Assembly: GCA_024397995.1 (NCBI GenBank)
Contig: CP073746.1
Span: forward strand, 2,294,001 to 2,358,000
Direction of reading: 5' to 3'
Origin: a bacterium SCSIO 12827
GTDB taxonomy: Bacteria; Pseudomonadota; Alphaproteobacteria; Rhodospirillales; Casp-alpha2
Length of the DNA: 64,000 nt
The notes below the pieces were generated by a model. The model saw only the letters and a list, made by a program, of their open reading frames with translations. It searched no databases and was not told where the DNA came from. Both the position numbers and the translations under genes were made by a program. Shown one piece after another: positions 51,074 to 60,813 of this stretch (positions are counted from its first letter, which is position 1; each line of letters starts with the position of its first letter).

Positions 51074-52555
51074 CTATCGCATCACGAACGGGTTCGGCAC
51101 TTCGGTCGCCATGGAAATCCACACGGACTTGGTCTGCAGGTATTCCTCGATGGCGGCTTGGCCGCTTTCCCGGCCCAGGCCCGACTGCTTGTAGCCGCCG
51201 AACGGCGACATGTAGCTGACGGCCCGGTAGGTGTTCACCCACACGGTCCCGGCCTGCAGTTCCTGGGACATGATAAAGGCGCGGCGGATGCTTTCCGTCC
51301 ACACGCCGGCGGCAAGGCCGTAGACCACGTCGTTACCGATGGCCAGCGCCTCTTCCTCATCCTCGAAGGGGATAACGGAAAGAACCGGGCCGAACACTTC
51401 TTCCTGAGCGATACGCATCTGGTTGTTGACGCCGGTGAAGATGGTCGGCTCCACGAACCAGCCGTCACCGCATTCGGGGCGCGTCGCCTTGCCGCCGCCG
51501 AGCACGGCTTCCGCGCCTTCCCCCTTGGCGATGTCCATATAGCCCAGGATCTTTTCATACTGGGGCGGCGTGGTGACCGGGCCGACCTGGGTGTCCGGGT
51601 CCATGGGATCGCCCATCTTGGCGGTCTTGGCGAGCGCCACCAGCTTGTCGACGAATTCGTTATGGATGGATTTTTGCACCAACAGGCGCGAACCGGCGAT
51701 GCAGGTCTGGCCCGTGGCGGCGAAGATGCCTGAGATCACGCCCTTGACCGCGTTTTCCACGTTGCAGTCGTCGAACACGATGTTGGGCGACTTGCCGCCC
51801 AGCTCCAGCGACACCTTCTTGAACGACTGCGCCGCCGTGGAATAGACGTGCTTGCCCGTGGCCGACCCGCCGGTGAAGGCGATCTTGGCGACGTCCGGAT
51901 GGCTGATCAGCGCTTCGCCCGCTTCCTTGCCATAACCCGTGACGATGTTGACCACCCCGTCGGGGAAGCCGGCCTGCTTGACCAGGTCCATGAATTCCAG
52001 GGCGGAGGCCGAGGTGAATTCCGACGGCTTGAGAACCACCGTGTTCCCGGCAGCCAGGGCCGGCGCCAGTTTCCACGCCGTCAGCATCAGCGGCGAATTC
52101 CACGGCGTGATCATGCCGATAACGCCAAGCGGCTCCTTCCGCGTGAAGTTGAAGGTGTCCGGCTTGTCGATGGGGATGACGGCCCCTTCAATCTTGTCGG
52201 CCAGGCCGCCGAAGTAATAGTACCACTGCGGCGCGTACTTAAGCTGCAAACCCATTTCGGCGATCAGCTTGCCGTTGTCGCGGACTTCTGTAGCGGCCAG
52301 GCTTTCGGCGTTTTCGGCGATCAGGTCGCCGAGCTTGCGCATCAGGTGGCCGCGCTGGGTCGCGATGGTTCTTCGCCAGCCGGGCAGTGCCGCCTTGGCG
52401 GCCTTGACGGCGCGGTCGATGTCTTCCGCGTTGCCGCGCGGGATTTCCGCCCAGGCCTTGCCCGTGTAGGGGTTTTCGGTTTCAAACCATTCGCCCGAGG
52501 CCGGATCGACCTTCTTGCCGGCGATAGTCATCTGATAGCGTTTGAGGTTCCCCAC
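51074..52555 (-). CDS. NAD(P)-dependent aldehyde dehydrogenase
   Basis: The 493-residue enzyme of the classical ALDH superfamily has VIGMITPWNSPLMLTAWK (with the Asn), the catalytic Glu in VSLELGGKSPNIVFDD and the catalytic Cys in FAATGQTCIAGSRL. The C-terminus has FGGYKQSGLGRESG. The GTG at 52555 is favoured because GGAGGAG lies six bases before it; ATG 52570 is the alternative. It is the first gene of a two-gene unit with the SDR. Betaine-aldehyde, semialdehyde or sulfo-aldehyde substrates are all possible. Proximity to the sulfolactate genes is suggestive only. Confidence 0.88.
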   Translation of the reverse strand: MGNLKRYQMTIAGKKVDPASGEWFETENPYTGKAWAEIPRGNAEDIDRAVKAAKAALPGWRRTIATQRGHLMRKLGDLIAENAESLAATEVRDNGKLIAEMGLQLKYAPQWYYYFGGLADKIEGAVIPIDKPDTFNFTRKEPLGVIGMITPWNSPLMLTAWKLAPALAAGNTVVLKPSEFTSASALEFMDLVKQAGFPDGVVNIVTGYGKEAGEALISHPDVAKIAFTGGSATGKHVYSTAAQSFKKVSLELGGKSPNIVFDDCNVENAVKGVISGIFAATGQTCIAGSRLLVQKSIHNEFVDKLVALAKTAKMGDPMDPDTQVGPVTTPPQYEKILGYMDIAKGEGAEAVLGGGKATRPECGDGWFVEPTIFTGVNNQMRIAQEEVFGPVLSVIPFEDEEEALAIGNDVVYGLAAGVWTESIRRAFIMSQELQAGTVWVNTYRAVSYMSPFGGYKQSGLGRESGQAAIEEYLQTKSVWISMATEVPNPFVMR

Positions 52556-52660
52556 GGTCGTCTCCTCCATATTGGTCGTGTTGGAGGCGATCCTATCAGG
52601 CAAGACCCGGAATCCAATAGGGGCAACGTCGGCCACGCGCCCTGCCATGGGGAGAGGTGT

Positions 52661-53686
52661 TTAGCAGGCGATTTTAAACGCCTCTGAATCCGCGGCTTCG
52701 ATGCGCGTCGACGGAATTTCCAAGATGACACGGAAACCATGGCCGGAACCGGATTTGATCGAGAAATCGCAGTCATGGGCTTCGGCAATTTTCTTGACGA
52801 TCCAAAGGCCAAGGCCGGCGCTGTCGATATAGGCATCGGGATTGTCGCTCATCCGCGAATAGCGTTGCGCGGCCCCCGCCAGACGGCTGTCGTTCAGCCC
52901 GACCCCGTTGTCATAGACCGTCAGATACACGCGGTTTCCAGGCCCCGCGCAGAGCACATGAACGCCGACATCAGCATCCTGGCCCGCGTACTTCACCGCG
53001 TTCGTCAGAAGATTGATGACGTAGCGGCGGAACAGAGTCCGGTCAAAAACAATATCCACCGGCGGAACATTTCCGGAGACGGTGACCGTCTGGCGCCCGC
53101 CCTTCCATCCGACAATCAGTTTGCGGCAAAACCGTAGTTCGTCCATCAGATTGAACCGCTCTTCGCGAATGACAAACCGGTCTTCGGAACTCAGCCGCGA
53201 AATATCGAGAATTTGCGAAATCGTCAGATCCAGCATCTGCGACGCCCGATTGATGTCCTCGGCGTATTCGGCATATTTCTCATGCCCCAGGGGGCCAAAG
53301 ACCTCCGTCTGCATCAATTCGGAAAACCCCATGATGCTGTTAACCGGTGTTTTCAGATCGTGGCTCATCGCCGCGAAAAACCCATCACGGGAGGCAAGGG
53401 CTTCGCGCAATTGATTTTCGACCACCATTCGGCGGCGGTTATCCGCCTTCGTCCGTTCGATCAGGCTCCGGTTGATGCGCATTTGCCCGAACAACAGGAT
53501 GAACACATAGATCGCCAGCGATACGGCGATCAGCGGAACTTCGTCCAGTTCCCAGTTTTCATGATCATTAGCGAACTCATGCCATCGTTCCATCGGGTCC
53601 ATGTCGGCGGCCAGAAGATGGGTGAGAAAGATGATCAAAATCCCGCCAATAATGACCAAGATAAGGTTGTTGGGATTGTTTTTCAT
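52661..53686 (-). CDS. Membrane sensor histidine kinase
   Basis: The 341-residue kinase has two membrane segments (about 8-26 and 50-68) with a short loop between, then a dimerisation helix with the phosphorylated His (about 109) in MSHDLKTPVNSIMGFSE. The ATPase domain shows NLLTNAVKYA, DNGVGL and GLGLWIVKK. No receiver is fused and no response regulator is adjacent, so it is an orphan. ATG 53686 starts just before the first membrane segment. The external loop is too short (about 25 residues) for a normal sensor domain. Confidence 0.88.
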   Translation of the reverse strand: MKNNPNNLILVIIGGILIIFLTHLLAADMDPMERWHEFANDHENWELDEVPLIAVSLAIYVFILLFGQMRINRSLIERTKADNRRRMVVENQLREALASRDGFFAAMSHDLKTPVNSIMGFSELMQTEVFGPLGHEKYAEYAEDINRASQMLDLTISQILDISRLSSEDRFVIREERFNLMDELRFCRKLIVGWKGGRQTVTVSGNVPPVDIVFDRTLFRRYVINLLTNAVKYAGQDADVGVHVLCAGPGNRVYLTVYDNGVGLNDSRLAGAAQRYSRMSDNPDAYIDSAGLGLWIVKKIAEAHDCDFSIKSGSGHGFRVILEIPSTRIEAADSEAFKIAC

Positions 53687-53811
53687 GTGGCTCACGTTGC
53701 TCGATCCGATTTGCAATATGCTTATGAACACGCACAACACGCGTTCCGCAGACCACACTCAGCAACATGCATGCCAGAAGGGCCAAAATGCCCGAAACCT
53801 GTACTTAAGGG

Positions 53812-54228
53812 CTAGACCATTGCCGTGAAGACGTCGTCTTTCGTCGCAAATTCGCGAGTCAGACAATAGGTCTTGGCGATGATCTTCCATTCGCCGTCGA
53901 TGCGGATACAGGCCAGAAAGTCGGTAAAGTCACGCTTTCCGACCAGAACCTCGACCTTCACATTGGCCGTGTCCGCCCCGGCGAAATCGATGGAAACGAT
54001 GCGCTCCTTACGGGGAAACCCCGCGGCCTCGGGCGATCCGCGCTCAAGGATCACCTTTTCGAACTCGGCCATGGTCCAATGGATACGCTCACCGCCCACA
54101 TCGGCCGCGTTCATGCGGGCATCCGGATGAAATGCCGTCTTGAACAGCAGTTCCGTATCGCCTTTATAGAGACCGTCAAGATAGGCCTGGATACAGGCCT
54201 GTACGCCTGCCAGATCGTTGCCGCTCAT
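53812..54228 (-). CDS. SnoaL/NTF2-like small protein
   Basis: The 138-residue protein has the nuclear-transport-factor-2 fold pattern: an N-terminal helix pair (VQACIQAYLDGLYKGDTELL), FHPDARMNA, and beta strands ending in FLACIRIDGEWKIIAKTYC. It resembles putative lumazine-binding or DUF4440 proteins, whose functions vary. ATG 54228 was chosen with GAGGAG upstream. It follows the second ThDP enzyme pair by 32 bases on the same strand, so it may share that operon. Confidence 0.72.
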   Translation of the reverse strand: MSGNDLAGVQACIQAYLDGLYKGDTELLFKTAFHPDARMNAADVGGERIHWTMAEFEKVILERGSPEAAGFPRKERIVSIDFAGADTANVKVEVLVGKRDFTDFLACIRIDGEWKIIAKTYCLTREFATKDDVFTAMV

Positions 54229-54260
54229 GGATGTCTCCTCCTGCTCGACTTTCAGGCACC

Positions 54261-54869
54261 TTAAAGCAGGCTGTCCGGCCCCAACAGCTTTTCCCGGAAC
54301 CGGTTCTTCAGATGCACCCCGTCCTTGGTCGGCAGGATGAAAGGCAGCGGCTCGGCCTTGACCTTGATGTCGACGAACACCGGCCCCTTGGTTTCCTTGA
54401 TCAGCGGCAGGGCCGCCATCAGTTCGGCTTCGGTCTTGACCGTGGCCGTGACCGGAAAGCCGCAAGCCTTGGCGACGGCGGCCATGTCGACGGGGCCCGC
54501 CGTATGGGTCGCCTGCATGCCCGTTTCGCCGTAGCGTTCGTTGTCGAACACGACGATGGCGAGGTTCTCGACCCCTTGGGCGGCGATGGTCGCGAAGCTG
54601 CCCATGGCCATCAACATTTCCCCGTCGCCGGTCATCACCATGACCCGCTTGGTTGGCTGCGCCGTGGCAAGGCCCAGGCCCATGGTGGCGGCTCCGCCCA
54701 TGGCACCCCAGAGCGGGAACGTCAGCGGATGGTCACCAGCGGCGGTGGCGTCCCAGTTGGGGGAACCCAGGCCGGTGACGACCAGAAAGTCATCGGTGCG
54801 ATCCTTCAGCAGGGTCTTGGCGACCTCGCGGCGGTGCAGTTCGTAATTGTCGGCGCGTTGCTTGTCCAT
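54261..54869 (-). CDS. ThDP-dependent decarboxylase, pyrophosphate-binding subunit (second pair)
   Basis: The 202-residue protein has TGDGEMLMAMGSFATIA to IVVFDNERYGETGMQ, the Gly-Asp-Gly to Asn motif of ThDP enzymes, and LWGAMGGAATMGLGLATAQP. It resembles the beta half of sulfopyruvate or phosphonopyruvate decarboxylases but is clearly different from comE at 45629-46198. It follows its partner by 15 bases. The substrate is probably another 2-oxo acid with an acidic group. The TRAP-TAXI transporter upstream on the same strand may import the precursor. Confidence 0.72.
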   Translation of the reverse strand: MDKQRADNYELHRREVAKTLLKDRTDDFLVVTGLGSPNWDATAAGDHPLTFPLWGAMGGAATMGLGLATAQPTKRVMVMTGDGEMLMAMGSFATIAAQGVENLAIVVFDNERYGETGMQATHTAGPVDMAAVAKACGFPVTATVKTEAELMAALPLIKETKGPVFVDIKVKAEPLPFILPTKDGVHLKNRFREKLLGPDSLL

Positions 54870-54884
54870 GTTCGTTTCCCCGCC

Positions 54885-55406
54885 TTATTTGCCGAAGGTT
54901 TTCACGGGCATGAGCTTCTGATGCAGAAGCACCGCCGCCATGTCCGGCCAGCCATAGGCCTGTTCACCCGCCGAGCGCACGGTCTCGCCGACCTGGTCGG
55001 GGTCGTCCACTTGCGTGACCTTCACGCCCATGGCTTCCAGGGCCGGGCGCGTGCCCTCGCCCATGGGTTTCTGCCAGGGATTGAACTCGCGCCACTGGGC
55101 CCGCATGGTGACCAGCATCAACAACGGAAAGCGGCAGGTATTGGCCAGCGAGATCATGTTGATGCAATTGCCCACGCCCGAAGACTGAAGCAGCATCACC
55201 GCCCGCTCGCCACCCAGCCAAGCGCCTGCGGACAGGCTGATGCCCTCTTCCTCTGTCGTCAGCGGGATGCAGCGCATGGCGTTGTCGGCCTCGCACATTT
55301 TGAGAAGGCGGGCATGGCCCGCGTCGGGGACGTAGGCGACCTGGCGCACATCCAGATCCTTGAGGACGTCGTAGATATCCGGCGCCCAGGCGTAATTCTC
55401 TGTCAT
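54885..55406 (-). CDS. ThDP-dependent decarboxylase, pyrimidine-binding subunit (second pair)
   Basis: The 173-residue protein has VAYVPDAGHARLLKMCEAD, LTTEEEGISLSAGAWLGGER, with the activating Glu, and LLQSSGVGNCINMISLANTC. This matches the alpha half of split sulfopyruvate/phosphonopyruvate decarboxylases, diverged from comD. It precedes the pyrophosphate-binding subunit in the same order as comD-comE. The two pairs are thus paralogous modules 9 kb apart, perhaps for different oxo acids. Confidence 0.72.
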   Translation of the reverse strand: MTENYAWAPDIYDVLKDLDVRQVAYVPDAGHARLLKMCEADNAMRCIPLTTEEEGISLSAGAWLGGERAVMLLQSSGVGNCINMISLANTCRFPLLMLVTMRAQWREFNPWQKPMGEGTRPALEAMGVKVTQVDDPDQVGETVRSAGEQAYGWPDMAAVLLHQKLMPVKTFGK

Positions 55407-55503
55407 GGTTCTTGGCTGTTCCGTCCGTTGCGGGTGTGATGACTTTAAAAACGATGTCCCCTGCCCGCCAATTGAGATTATCTGGGCACGGGTTGAGATT
55501 TTA

Positions 55504-57459
55504 TCAGCCGGGTGCCTTGGCGGCCCTGATTTGCCGTGGCCGCTGGTACAGTACCCAGGCGGCGATGATCAGCAGAACCGGCACGCAGGCGATGGCCGCA
55601 ATGGCGTCATCCGGATACAGCAGCGCAAACAGGGACACCACCATCAGCACGCCACGTGCCGTCAAATTCCTTATCCGGTCCGTGGCGAAGCGGGCTTGAA
55701 TGGCAAACACGATGCCCAAGGTCGGCACAAGAATGAGGCCGAGTGCGGCAAGCTGATCCACCCCGGGCTGCTTGACCAGTTCCGGGCGGATGAAGACGCC
55801 CGCCATCAGGGTGAACAGGGAAACACAGAGCATAAGCGCACGCCCCAACGTTCGCATGAACGACGCATCCGCAATCTTCGCCGTGACCGCCGCAACCACC
55901 GAAGTGGGCGGCGTCAATTCCCCCCAGACCGCCAGGAAAAAGGCGTAGAAATGGACGACCCAAGGATCGACGCCGGCCTTGATCATGGGCGGCGCGATGA
56001 CCAAGGCGGTCAGGATATAGGTCGGGGCCGGCGGCAGGCCGGTGCCGACCAGGGCGCCGAATAGGAAGGCAATCACCGCCATGGCGATCAGGTTGATGCC
56101 GGCGGCTTCCAGCATCAGCACGCCGACCTTGGTCGGAATGCCGGTAATGACGAACACGCCTGTCATGATGGACAAGGCTGCAAGCAGCAGAGTCAGGTCC
56201 GCCGTCATGGACGAGAACGCGTCGATCATGCGCCCGATCGGGGTCAATAACTGGCGGATCGACGGTCTGCCTTCCACCTTGAAACGACGGTAGGCATCAA
56301 TGCTGAACATGACCGGCGCCACCATCACGAAGATGGTCAAGGCGGCGATCATGGCCGCCATATGGGTGACCGCCATCAGCCCGATCAACCCGAACACGAC
56401 CATGGCGAACACACCGATGTTGACGGCGTCACCGACGGTGAAGGTGCCACCGGGCAGCGTTACCTCGGTGTCGGCGCGGTAGTGGACCGACAGCAGGTAA
56501 ACCGACGCGATCAGCGCGACGAAGTAGATGACGGCCGGTGCGTAGCCACGGGCGACCACATCGAAATAGCTTTCACCCAGGAAATCAGCCATCAGAAAAG
56601 CGGAAATCCCCATGATCGGCGGCATCAACTGCCCGCCGAGGGACGACGCCGCCTCGATCGCCGCGGCCGTCGCGCGCGGCAATCCCGACTGAATCATCGC
56701 CGGAATGGTTGCCGATCCCGTCGCGGCGGCGTTGGCCGCGCCAGAACCACTGACCGTCGCGACACCGAGGGACCCAATGACCGCCGCCTGCGGCAGGGCA
56801 TAGGGTGATTTCGCCGAAATCAGGCCGGCGCCCAGAAGAATTGATTCAACCCCGCCGAAGGCGCGCAGAACGCTAAGGACCAGAATGAACGAGCCGATCA
56901 GGGTAAGCGCCAATTGTGGCAGCCGGGAGTAAACCCCCGTCGTCATTTCCAGGCTTGAGGCCGTTACGATGCGCTCCCAACTCATACCCGGATGGTGGAA
57001 CATGCCGCCGATATGATTGCCGTAAACGGCATAGAGAATCAGCACGACGTTGAGGACCAGGATCACGAAATACCGCTTGCGCGTATATTCCAGGATCAAC
57101 AACGACATGATCCCGCCCATGATCATGTCGGTCGTGTTCCAGAATCCGGCGCGGTCGGTGCGGATCGCGAAGAATTCGGAGCGGATGTAATACAGCACAG
57201 CCAATGCCAGGCCGATCTGAACGGCGCCGATGGCGATGTTCGTCATGGGACCAAGGCTGGGGTACAGGTCATTCGTGCGCAGCGCCTGCAGAATAAACAG
57301 GACATAGCACACGGGCACCATGGTCACCGCGAGGACCGTCGGACCACCTTCGCCACTGATGAAGTAATTGAATAGATAAACAAAAAAGACGGTTGCCGTA
57401 ATCATATAGAGGCCGTCAAGAGCGGCCGTCAGACGCTTCGGATAAGGGGAGGCGGACAT
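55504..57459 (-). CDS. TRAP transporter fused permease (4TM + 12TM)
   Basis: The 651-residue membrane protein fuses the small DctQ-like part and the large DctM-like part, as usual with TAXI receptors. It contains many hydrophobic segments and the DctM signature region ASSLGGQLMPPIMGISAFLMADFLG and TGLPPAPTYILTALVIAPP. It uses the sodium or proton gradient to import the ligand delivered by the periplasmic TAXI protein encoded just upstream. ATG 57459 was chosen; ATGs 18 and 21 bases earlier are possible. Substrates of TAXI-TRAP systems are often organic acids or sulfonates; here unknown. Confidence 0.88.
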   Translation of the reverse strand: MSASPYPKRLTAALDGLYMITATVFFVYLFNYFISGEGGPTVLAVTMVPVCYVLFILQALRTNDLYPSLGPMTNIAIGAVQIGLALAVLYYIRSEFFAIRTDRAGFWNTTDMIMGGIMSLLILEYTRKRYFVILVLNVVLILYAVYGNHIGGMFHHPGMSWERIVTASSLEMTTGVYSRLPQLALTLIGSFILVLSVLRAFGGVESILLGAGLISAKSPYALPQAAVIGSLGVATVSGSGAANAAATGSATIPAMIQSGLPRATAAAIEAASSLGGQLMPPIMGISAFLMADFLGESYFDVVARGYAPAVIYFVALIASVYLLSVHYRADTEVTLPGGTFTVGDAVNIGVFAMVVFGLIGLMAVTHMAAMIAALTIFVMVAPVMFSIDAYRRFKVEGRPSIRQLLTPIGRMIDAFSSMTADLTLLLAALSIMTGVFVITGIPTKVGVLMLEAAGINLIAMAVIAFLFGALVGTGLPPAPTYILTALVIAPPMIKAGVDPWVVHFYAFFLAVWGELTPPTSVVAAVTAKIADASFMRTLGRALMLCVSLFTLMAGVFIRPELVKQPGVDQLAALGLILVPTLGIVFAIQARFATDRIRNLTARGVLMVVSLFALLYPDDAIAAIACVPVLLIIAAWVLYQRPRQIRAAKAPG

Positions 57460-57542
57460 GCTGATACCTGTCGACATCACGCGGGGCGGGCGCCAAGGGC
57501 ACCCGCCCCTGATTTTCGTGGTGGCCGCAAAAGCGGCGGTTA

Positions 57543-58562
57543 CTACTTGGCGATGCGGCTATCCCACTTGGCGTCCCAGACGCCCTTTTCCTTCATCCAC
57601 TTGGCCAGCCCGGGATGGACGGGAACCAAGTCGATCGAGGATTCGACACCGCGGCGCTGCATGCCCTTCATATCCTTCAACTGGGCAAAGGCCTTGTCGA
57701 GCTTGACCAGCTCATCGACGTTCTTTTCGATGATGTTCAGCATGCGATAGACGTCCGCTTCCGGAATTTCCATTCCGACATGGAAGCCATAGTAGAACGG
57801 CAAAAGCTTGGCCGATGGGGAGCCGATGTCCCGCTTGAAAGCGGAGGCCGGGACGTCAACAACGGCGAGGCCGGCCTGCTTCAATTTGGCTTCCTCTTCC
57901 TTGGTCGGGTTCAAGGCGACCCAGTTGGTGGCCAAGCCCGCCTCGGTGATCCAAGGTGCCGTGGTGGATTCCGCATTGGTATAGATGATGAACCCGTCAA
58001 GACGCCCGGATTCCATCAACGACCCGGCGGTCGACAGATCGACTTCGATGTATTTGTGTTTGGTGCCCACGGCGGCAAGGCCACGTTCAAGCTGCGCCCG
58101 GGTATCCCAAGGCAGAGGCCCGGAAAACACCTGCTTGTCCGTAAGATCGCTCCAAGACTTGATCTTGTCCTTGTCGCGCTCGTGGATGGCCGCACCGACC
58201 TCGACCGTGAAGGCCCAGAACGATTGCACGGGCTGGCGCTTCATCTGATCCTTGAAGCCCTTGAAGCGGTTGGTCCCGTTCGCCAATTCGAAGAAGGCAA
58301 TGTCGGCGCCGTAGTAACCGAGCGTCTTGCCCGCGGCGTAGCTTTTCACCGAAACAATGGCGCCCGGCATGGGCTGCACGGTGACCTGATAGTCCTTCAT
58401 TTCCTTGTTCAGGACGGTCGACAGATTGACAAGGGCCCGGTGTCCGGAAGAACCGACCGCCGAGGTTCCCCAAGTGATATCCGTCTGCGCCATGGCAGGG
58501 GTCGCCAAGCTGGTCGCGAACATGATCGACAGCGCGGCAATCGAACGATTGAGCTGATGCAT
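57543..58562 (-). CDS. TAXI-family TRAP transporter solute receptor
   Basis: The 339-residue secreted protein has a signal peptide (about 1-25, ending in Pro-Ala-Met-Ala). TAXI family features are ITWGTSAVGSSGHRALVNLSTVLN at the start and later VEVGAAIHERDKDKIKSWSDL, FIIYTNAESTTAPWI and DLVPVHPGLAKWMKE. ATG 58562 is preceded by GGGAGG. It binds the substrate in the periplasm and hands it to the fused permease 83 bases downstream. Confidence 0.85.
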   Translation of the reverse strand: MHQLNRSIAALSIMFATSLATPAMAQTDITWGTSAVGSSGHRALVNLSTVLNKEMKDYQVTVQPMPGAIVSVKSYAAGKTLGYYGADIAFFELANGTNRFKGFKDQMKRQPVQSFWAFTVEVGAAIHERDKDKIKSWSDLTDKQVFSGPLPWDTRAQLERGLAAVGTKHKYIEVDLSTAGSLMESGRLDGFIIYTNAESTTAPWITEAGLATNWVALNPTKEEEAKLKQAGLAVVDVPASAFKRDIGSPSAKLLPFYYGFHVGMEIPEADVYRMLNIIEKNVDELVKLDKAFAQLKDMKGMQRRGVESSIDLVPVHPGLAKWMKEKGVWDAKWDSRIAK

Positions 58563-58872
58563 ATGTGGTTTCCTCCCAAAGAATGCATATAAGCAGCGTT
58601 GTGCTCGCAATAGCGTACTGCGGGCGTTGACCGCCCATAAGCGTACGATGGCAGAAACGGTAATCCGATGCGGCGCCTTCGACAAGTTCAAACCGACCCG
58701 ATATCAATTGTCTCTTCTACATAGTTTGTATTGCCGACCTCGGCGTTTCTGGCCCTGCAGAGGGCCGCATGCCATTGGCGGTCGTCAGCCTATTGCGGGC
58801 CGCCAGCGAAGGGGATAGGAAAGAGTGCGCATCGGCGCGCACGCCCACCTCCTTCCGAAAGGTTTCCCGAAC
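58563..58872. other. Divergent intergenic region before the gamma-glutamyltransferase-like gene
   Basis: 310 bases between divergent genes. An AT-richer stretch around 58700-58735 may hold promoter elements, but no -35/-10 pair stands out. No supported ORF, RNA gene or clear inverted repeat was seen. Confidence 0.45.
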
Positions 58873-60693
58873 ATGCCCGCGACACAGCCCTTCACAACCC
58901 GACCCGAAATTCTTGGCACCTTCGGCGTGGTCACATCGACCCATTGGCTGGCGACCGCCGTCGGCATGGCGATCCTGGAAAAGGGCGGCAACGCCTTCGA
59001 CGCGGGCGTGGCGACGGGCTTCGCCCTGCAAGTGGTCGAACCACACCTGAACGGCCCTGGCGGCGACGTGCCGATCATCACCTATACGGCCAGCGACGAG
59101 AAAGTGAACGTGATCTGCGGACAGGGCGTTTCCGCCGCCGCCGCGACGATCGACAAGTACCGCGCCATGGGCCACAAGATCATGCCGGGCACGGGCCACC
59201 TGTCCGCCGTGGTGCCGGGGGCGTTCAGCGCCTGGGCCACTCTGCTTCGCGATTTCGGCACCATGCGCCTGCGCGAGGTGCTGGAACCGGCGATCAACTT
59301 CGCATCGGGTGGCTATGCCCTGGTCCCCAACATCTGCAACACCATCGCGACCATCAAGCCGATGTTCGAGGACGAATGGCACACGTCCCGCGATATCTGG
59401 CTGAAGAACGGCCAAGTGCCCCAGGCTGGCACCTTGTTCAAGAACGAGGTCATGGCCGACATGTACCGCCGGGTGCTGAAGGAAGCCGAAGCCGCCGGCG
59501 GCGGCCGCGAGGCGGAAATCAACGCCGCCCACGACGTCTGGTACAAGGGCTTCGTCGCGGAAGCCATCGACACCTTCATGCGCACGCCGGTCATGGACAC
59601 CACGGGTGAGCGCCATGCCGGGCTGCTGACGGGCGACGACCTGGCAGACTGGAAAGCCACCATCGAAGCCCCGCTGACTTATGACTATCTGAATTACACC
59701 GTGTGCAAGACCGGCCCCTGGGGCCAGGGGCCCGCCCTGCTGCAGCAGCTTGCCTTGCTCAAGGGCTTCGACCTGTCGTCCATGCCCTTCACCGGACCGG
59801 ACTTCGTCCATATCGTCACCGAATGCACCAAGCTGGCCTTCGCTGATCGGGAAAAGTTCTACGGCGATCCGGACTTCATCGACATCCCCATGGATGTGCT
59901 GCTGTCCGATGCATACAACGACGCACGCCGGAAGCTCATCACCGACAAGGCGTCGCTGGAACTGCTGCCCGGCGACGTGCCCGGCTTCGGCGCCGACCCG
60001 ATCCTGCGCATGCCCACGGCGGACGAAATCGGCCAGCCCAGCGCGCTGGGCATCGGCGAACCGACGGTGGCCCGCTTTGACGATATGGAGGTCGCCCACG
60101 ACGGCCATACCGCCGGCGATACCTGCCATTTCGACATCATCGACAAAGACGGCAACATGATTTCCGCGACGCCGTCCGGCGGCTGGCTACAGAGCAACCC
60201 GGCCATTCCCGGCCTGGGCTTCTGCCTGACCAACCGGGGCCAGATGTACTGGCTCGATGACAAGAAGCAGGACCGCCTGCAGCCCAAGATGCGACCTCGG
60301 ACGACGCTCAGCCCCGGCTTCGCCCTGCGTGACGGCAAGGCCTGGATGCCCTTCGGCACGCCGGGTGGCGATTCCCAGGATCAATGGGCGCTCGGCTACT
60401 TCGTGCGCAAGGTCCATTATGGCCTGAACATGCAGGAAGCCATCGACGCGCCGGCATTCCATACCAAGCATTTTCCATCGTCGTTCTACCCGCGCCATTG
60501 GGTGCCGGGCCATCTGGTCATCGAAGGCCGCTTCCCGGCCGAGACCCAGAAGGAATTGGTGCGCCGCGGCCACAACCTGGAGGTCGACGACGACTGGTGT
60601 ATCGGCCGCATGACCGCCGCCTGCAAGGAAGATGGCCTGCTTAAGGCTGCCGCCAATCCGCGCTTCATGCAGGGATACGCCGCCGGGCGCTGA
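58873..60693 (+). CDS. Gamma-glutamyltransferase-family Ntn hydrolase
   Basis: The 606-residue protein belongs to the N-terminal-nucleophile hydrolase family that self-cleaves into two chains. The likely nucleophile is Thr at about 417 in AGDTCHFDIIDKDGN, with MISATPSGGW following. The N-terminal half has KGGNAFDAGVATGFALQVVEPH and GPGGDVPII, and there is a C-terminal FGTPGGDSQDQW. ATG 58873 (MPATQPF) is chosen; a GTG at 58825 is less likely. There is no clear signal peptide, so it may be cytoplasmic, unlike glutathione-degrading GGT. Related proteins include cephalosporin acylases and oxamate amidohydrolase. The substrate is unknown. Confidence 0.82.
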   Translation: MPATQPFTTRPEILGTFGVVTSTHWLATAVGMAILEKGGNAFDAGVATGFALQVVEPHLNGPGGDVPIITYTASDEKVNVICGQGVSAAAATIDKYRAMGHKIMPGTGHLSAVVPGAFSAWATLLRDFGTMRLREVLEPAINFASGGYALVPNICNTIATIKPMFEDEWHTSRDIWLKNGQVPQAGTLFKNEVMADMYRRVLKEAEAAGGGREAEINAAHDVWYKGFVAEAIDTFMRTPVMDTTGERHAGLLTGDDLADWKATIEAPLTYDYLNYTVCKTGPWGQGPALLQQLALLKGFDLSSMPFTGPDFVHIVTECTKLAFADREKFYGDPDFIDIPMDVLLSDAYNDARRKLITDKASLELLPGDVPGFGADPILRMPTADEIGQPSALGIGEPTVARFDDMEVAHDGHTAGDTCHFDIIDKDGNMISATPSGGWLQSNPAIPGLGFCLTNRGQMYWLDDKKQDRLQPKMRPRTTLSPGFALRDGKAWMPFGTPGGDSQDQWALGYFVRKVHYGLNMQEAIDAPAFHTKHFPSSFYPRHWVPGHLVIEGRFPAETQKELVRRGHNLEVDDDWCIGRMTAACKEDGLLKAAANPRFMQGYAAGR

Positions 60694-60775
60694 TCCCAAC
60701 GGCGGCCTGCGCACCGCGCTTACGGCTTGGAATGAGCAATATCATATGCAAACTGGCATGGATGTTGCGTCCTGA

Positions 60776-60801
60776 CTTTCTGTCATTCTGTGGACAGAAA
60801 G
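60776..60801 (+). promoter_or_regulatory. Hairpin in the leader of the receiver-domain gene
   Basis: CTTTCTGTC (60776-60784) and GACAGAAAG (60793-60801) form a perfect 9-bp inverted repeat around an 8-base loop, ending 12 bases before the ATG at 60814. It could be a transcription factor site or an RNA structure that affects ribosome access. Confidence 0.5.
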
Positions 60802-60813
60802 AAGCGAACCTGT

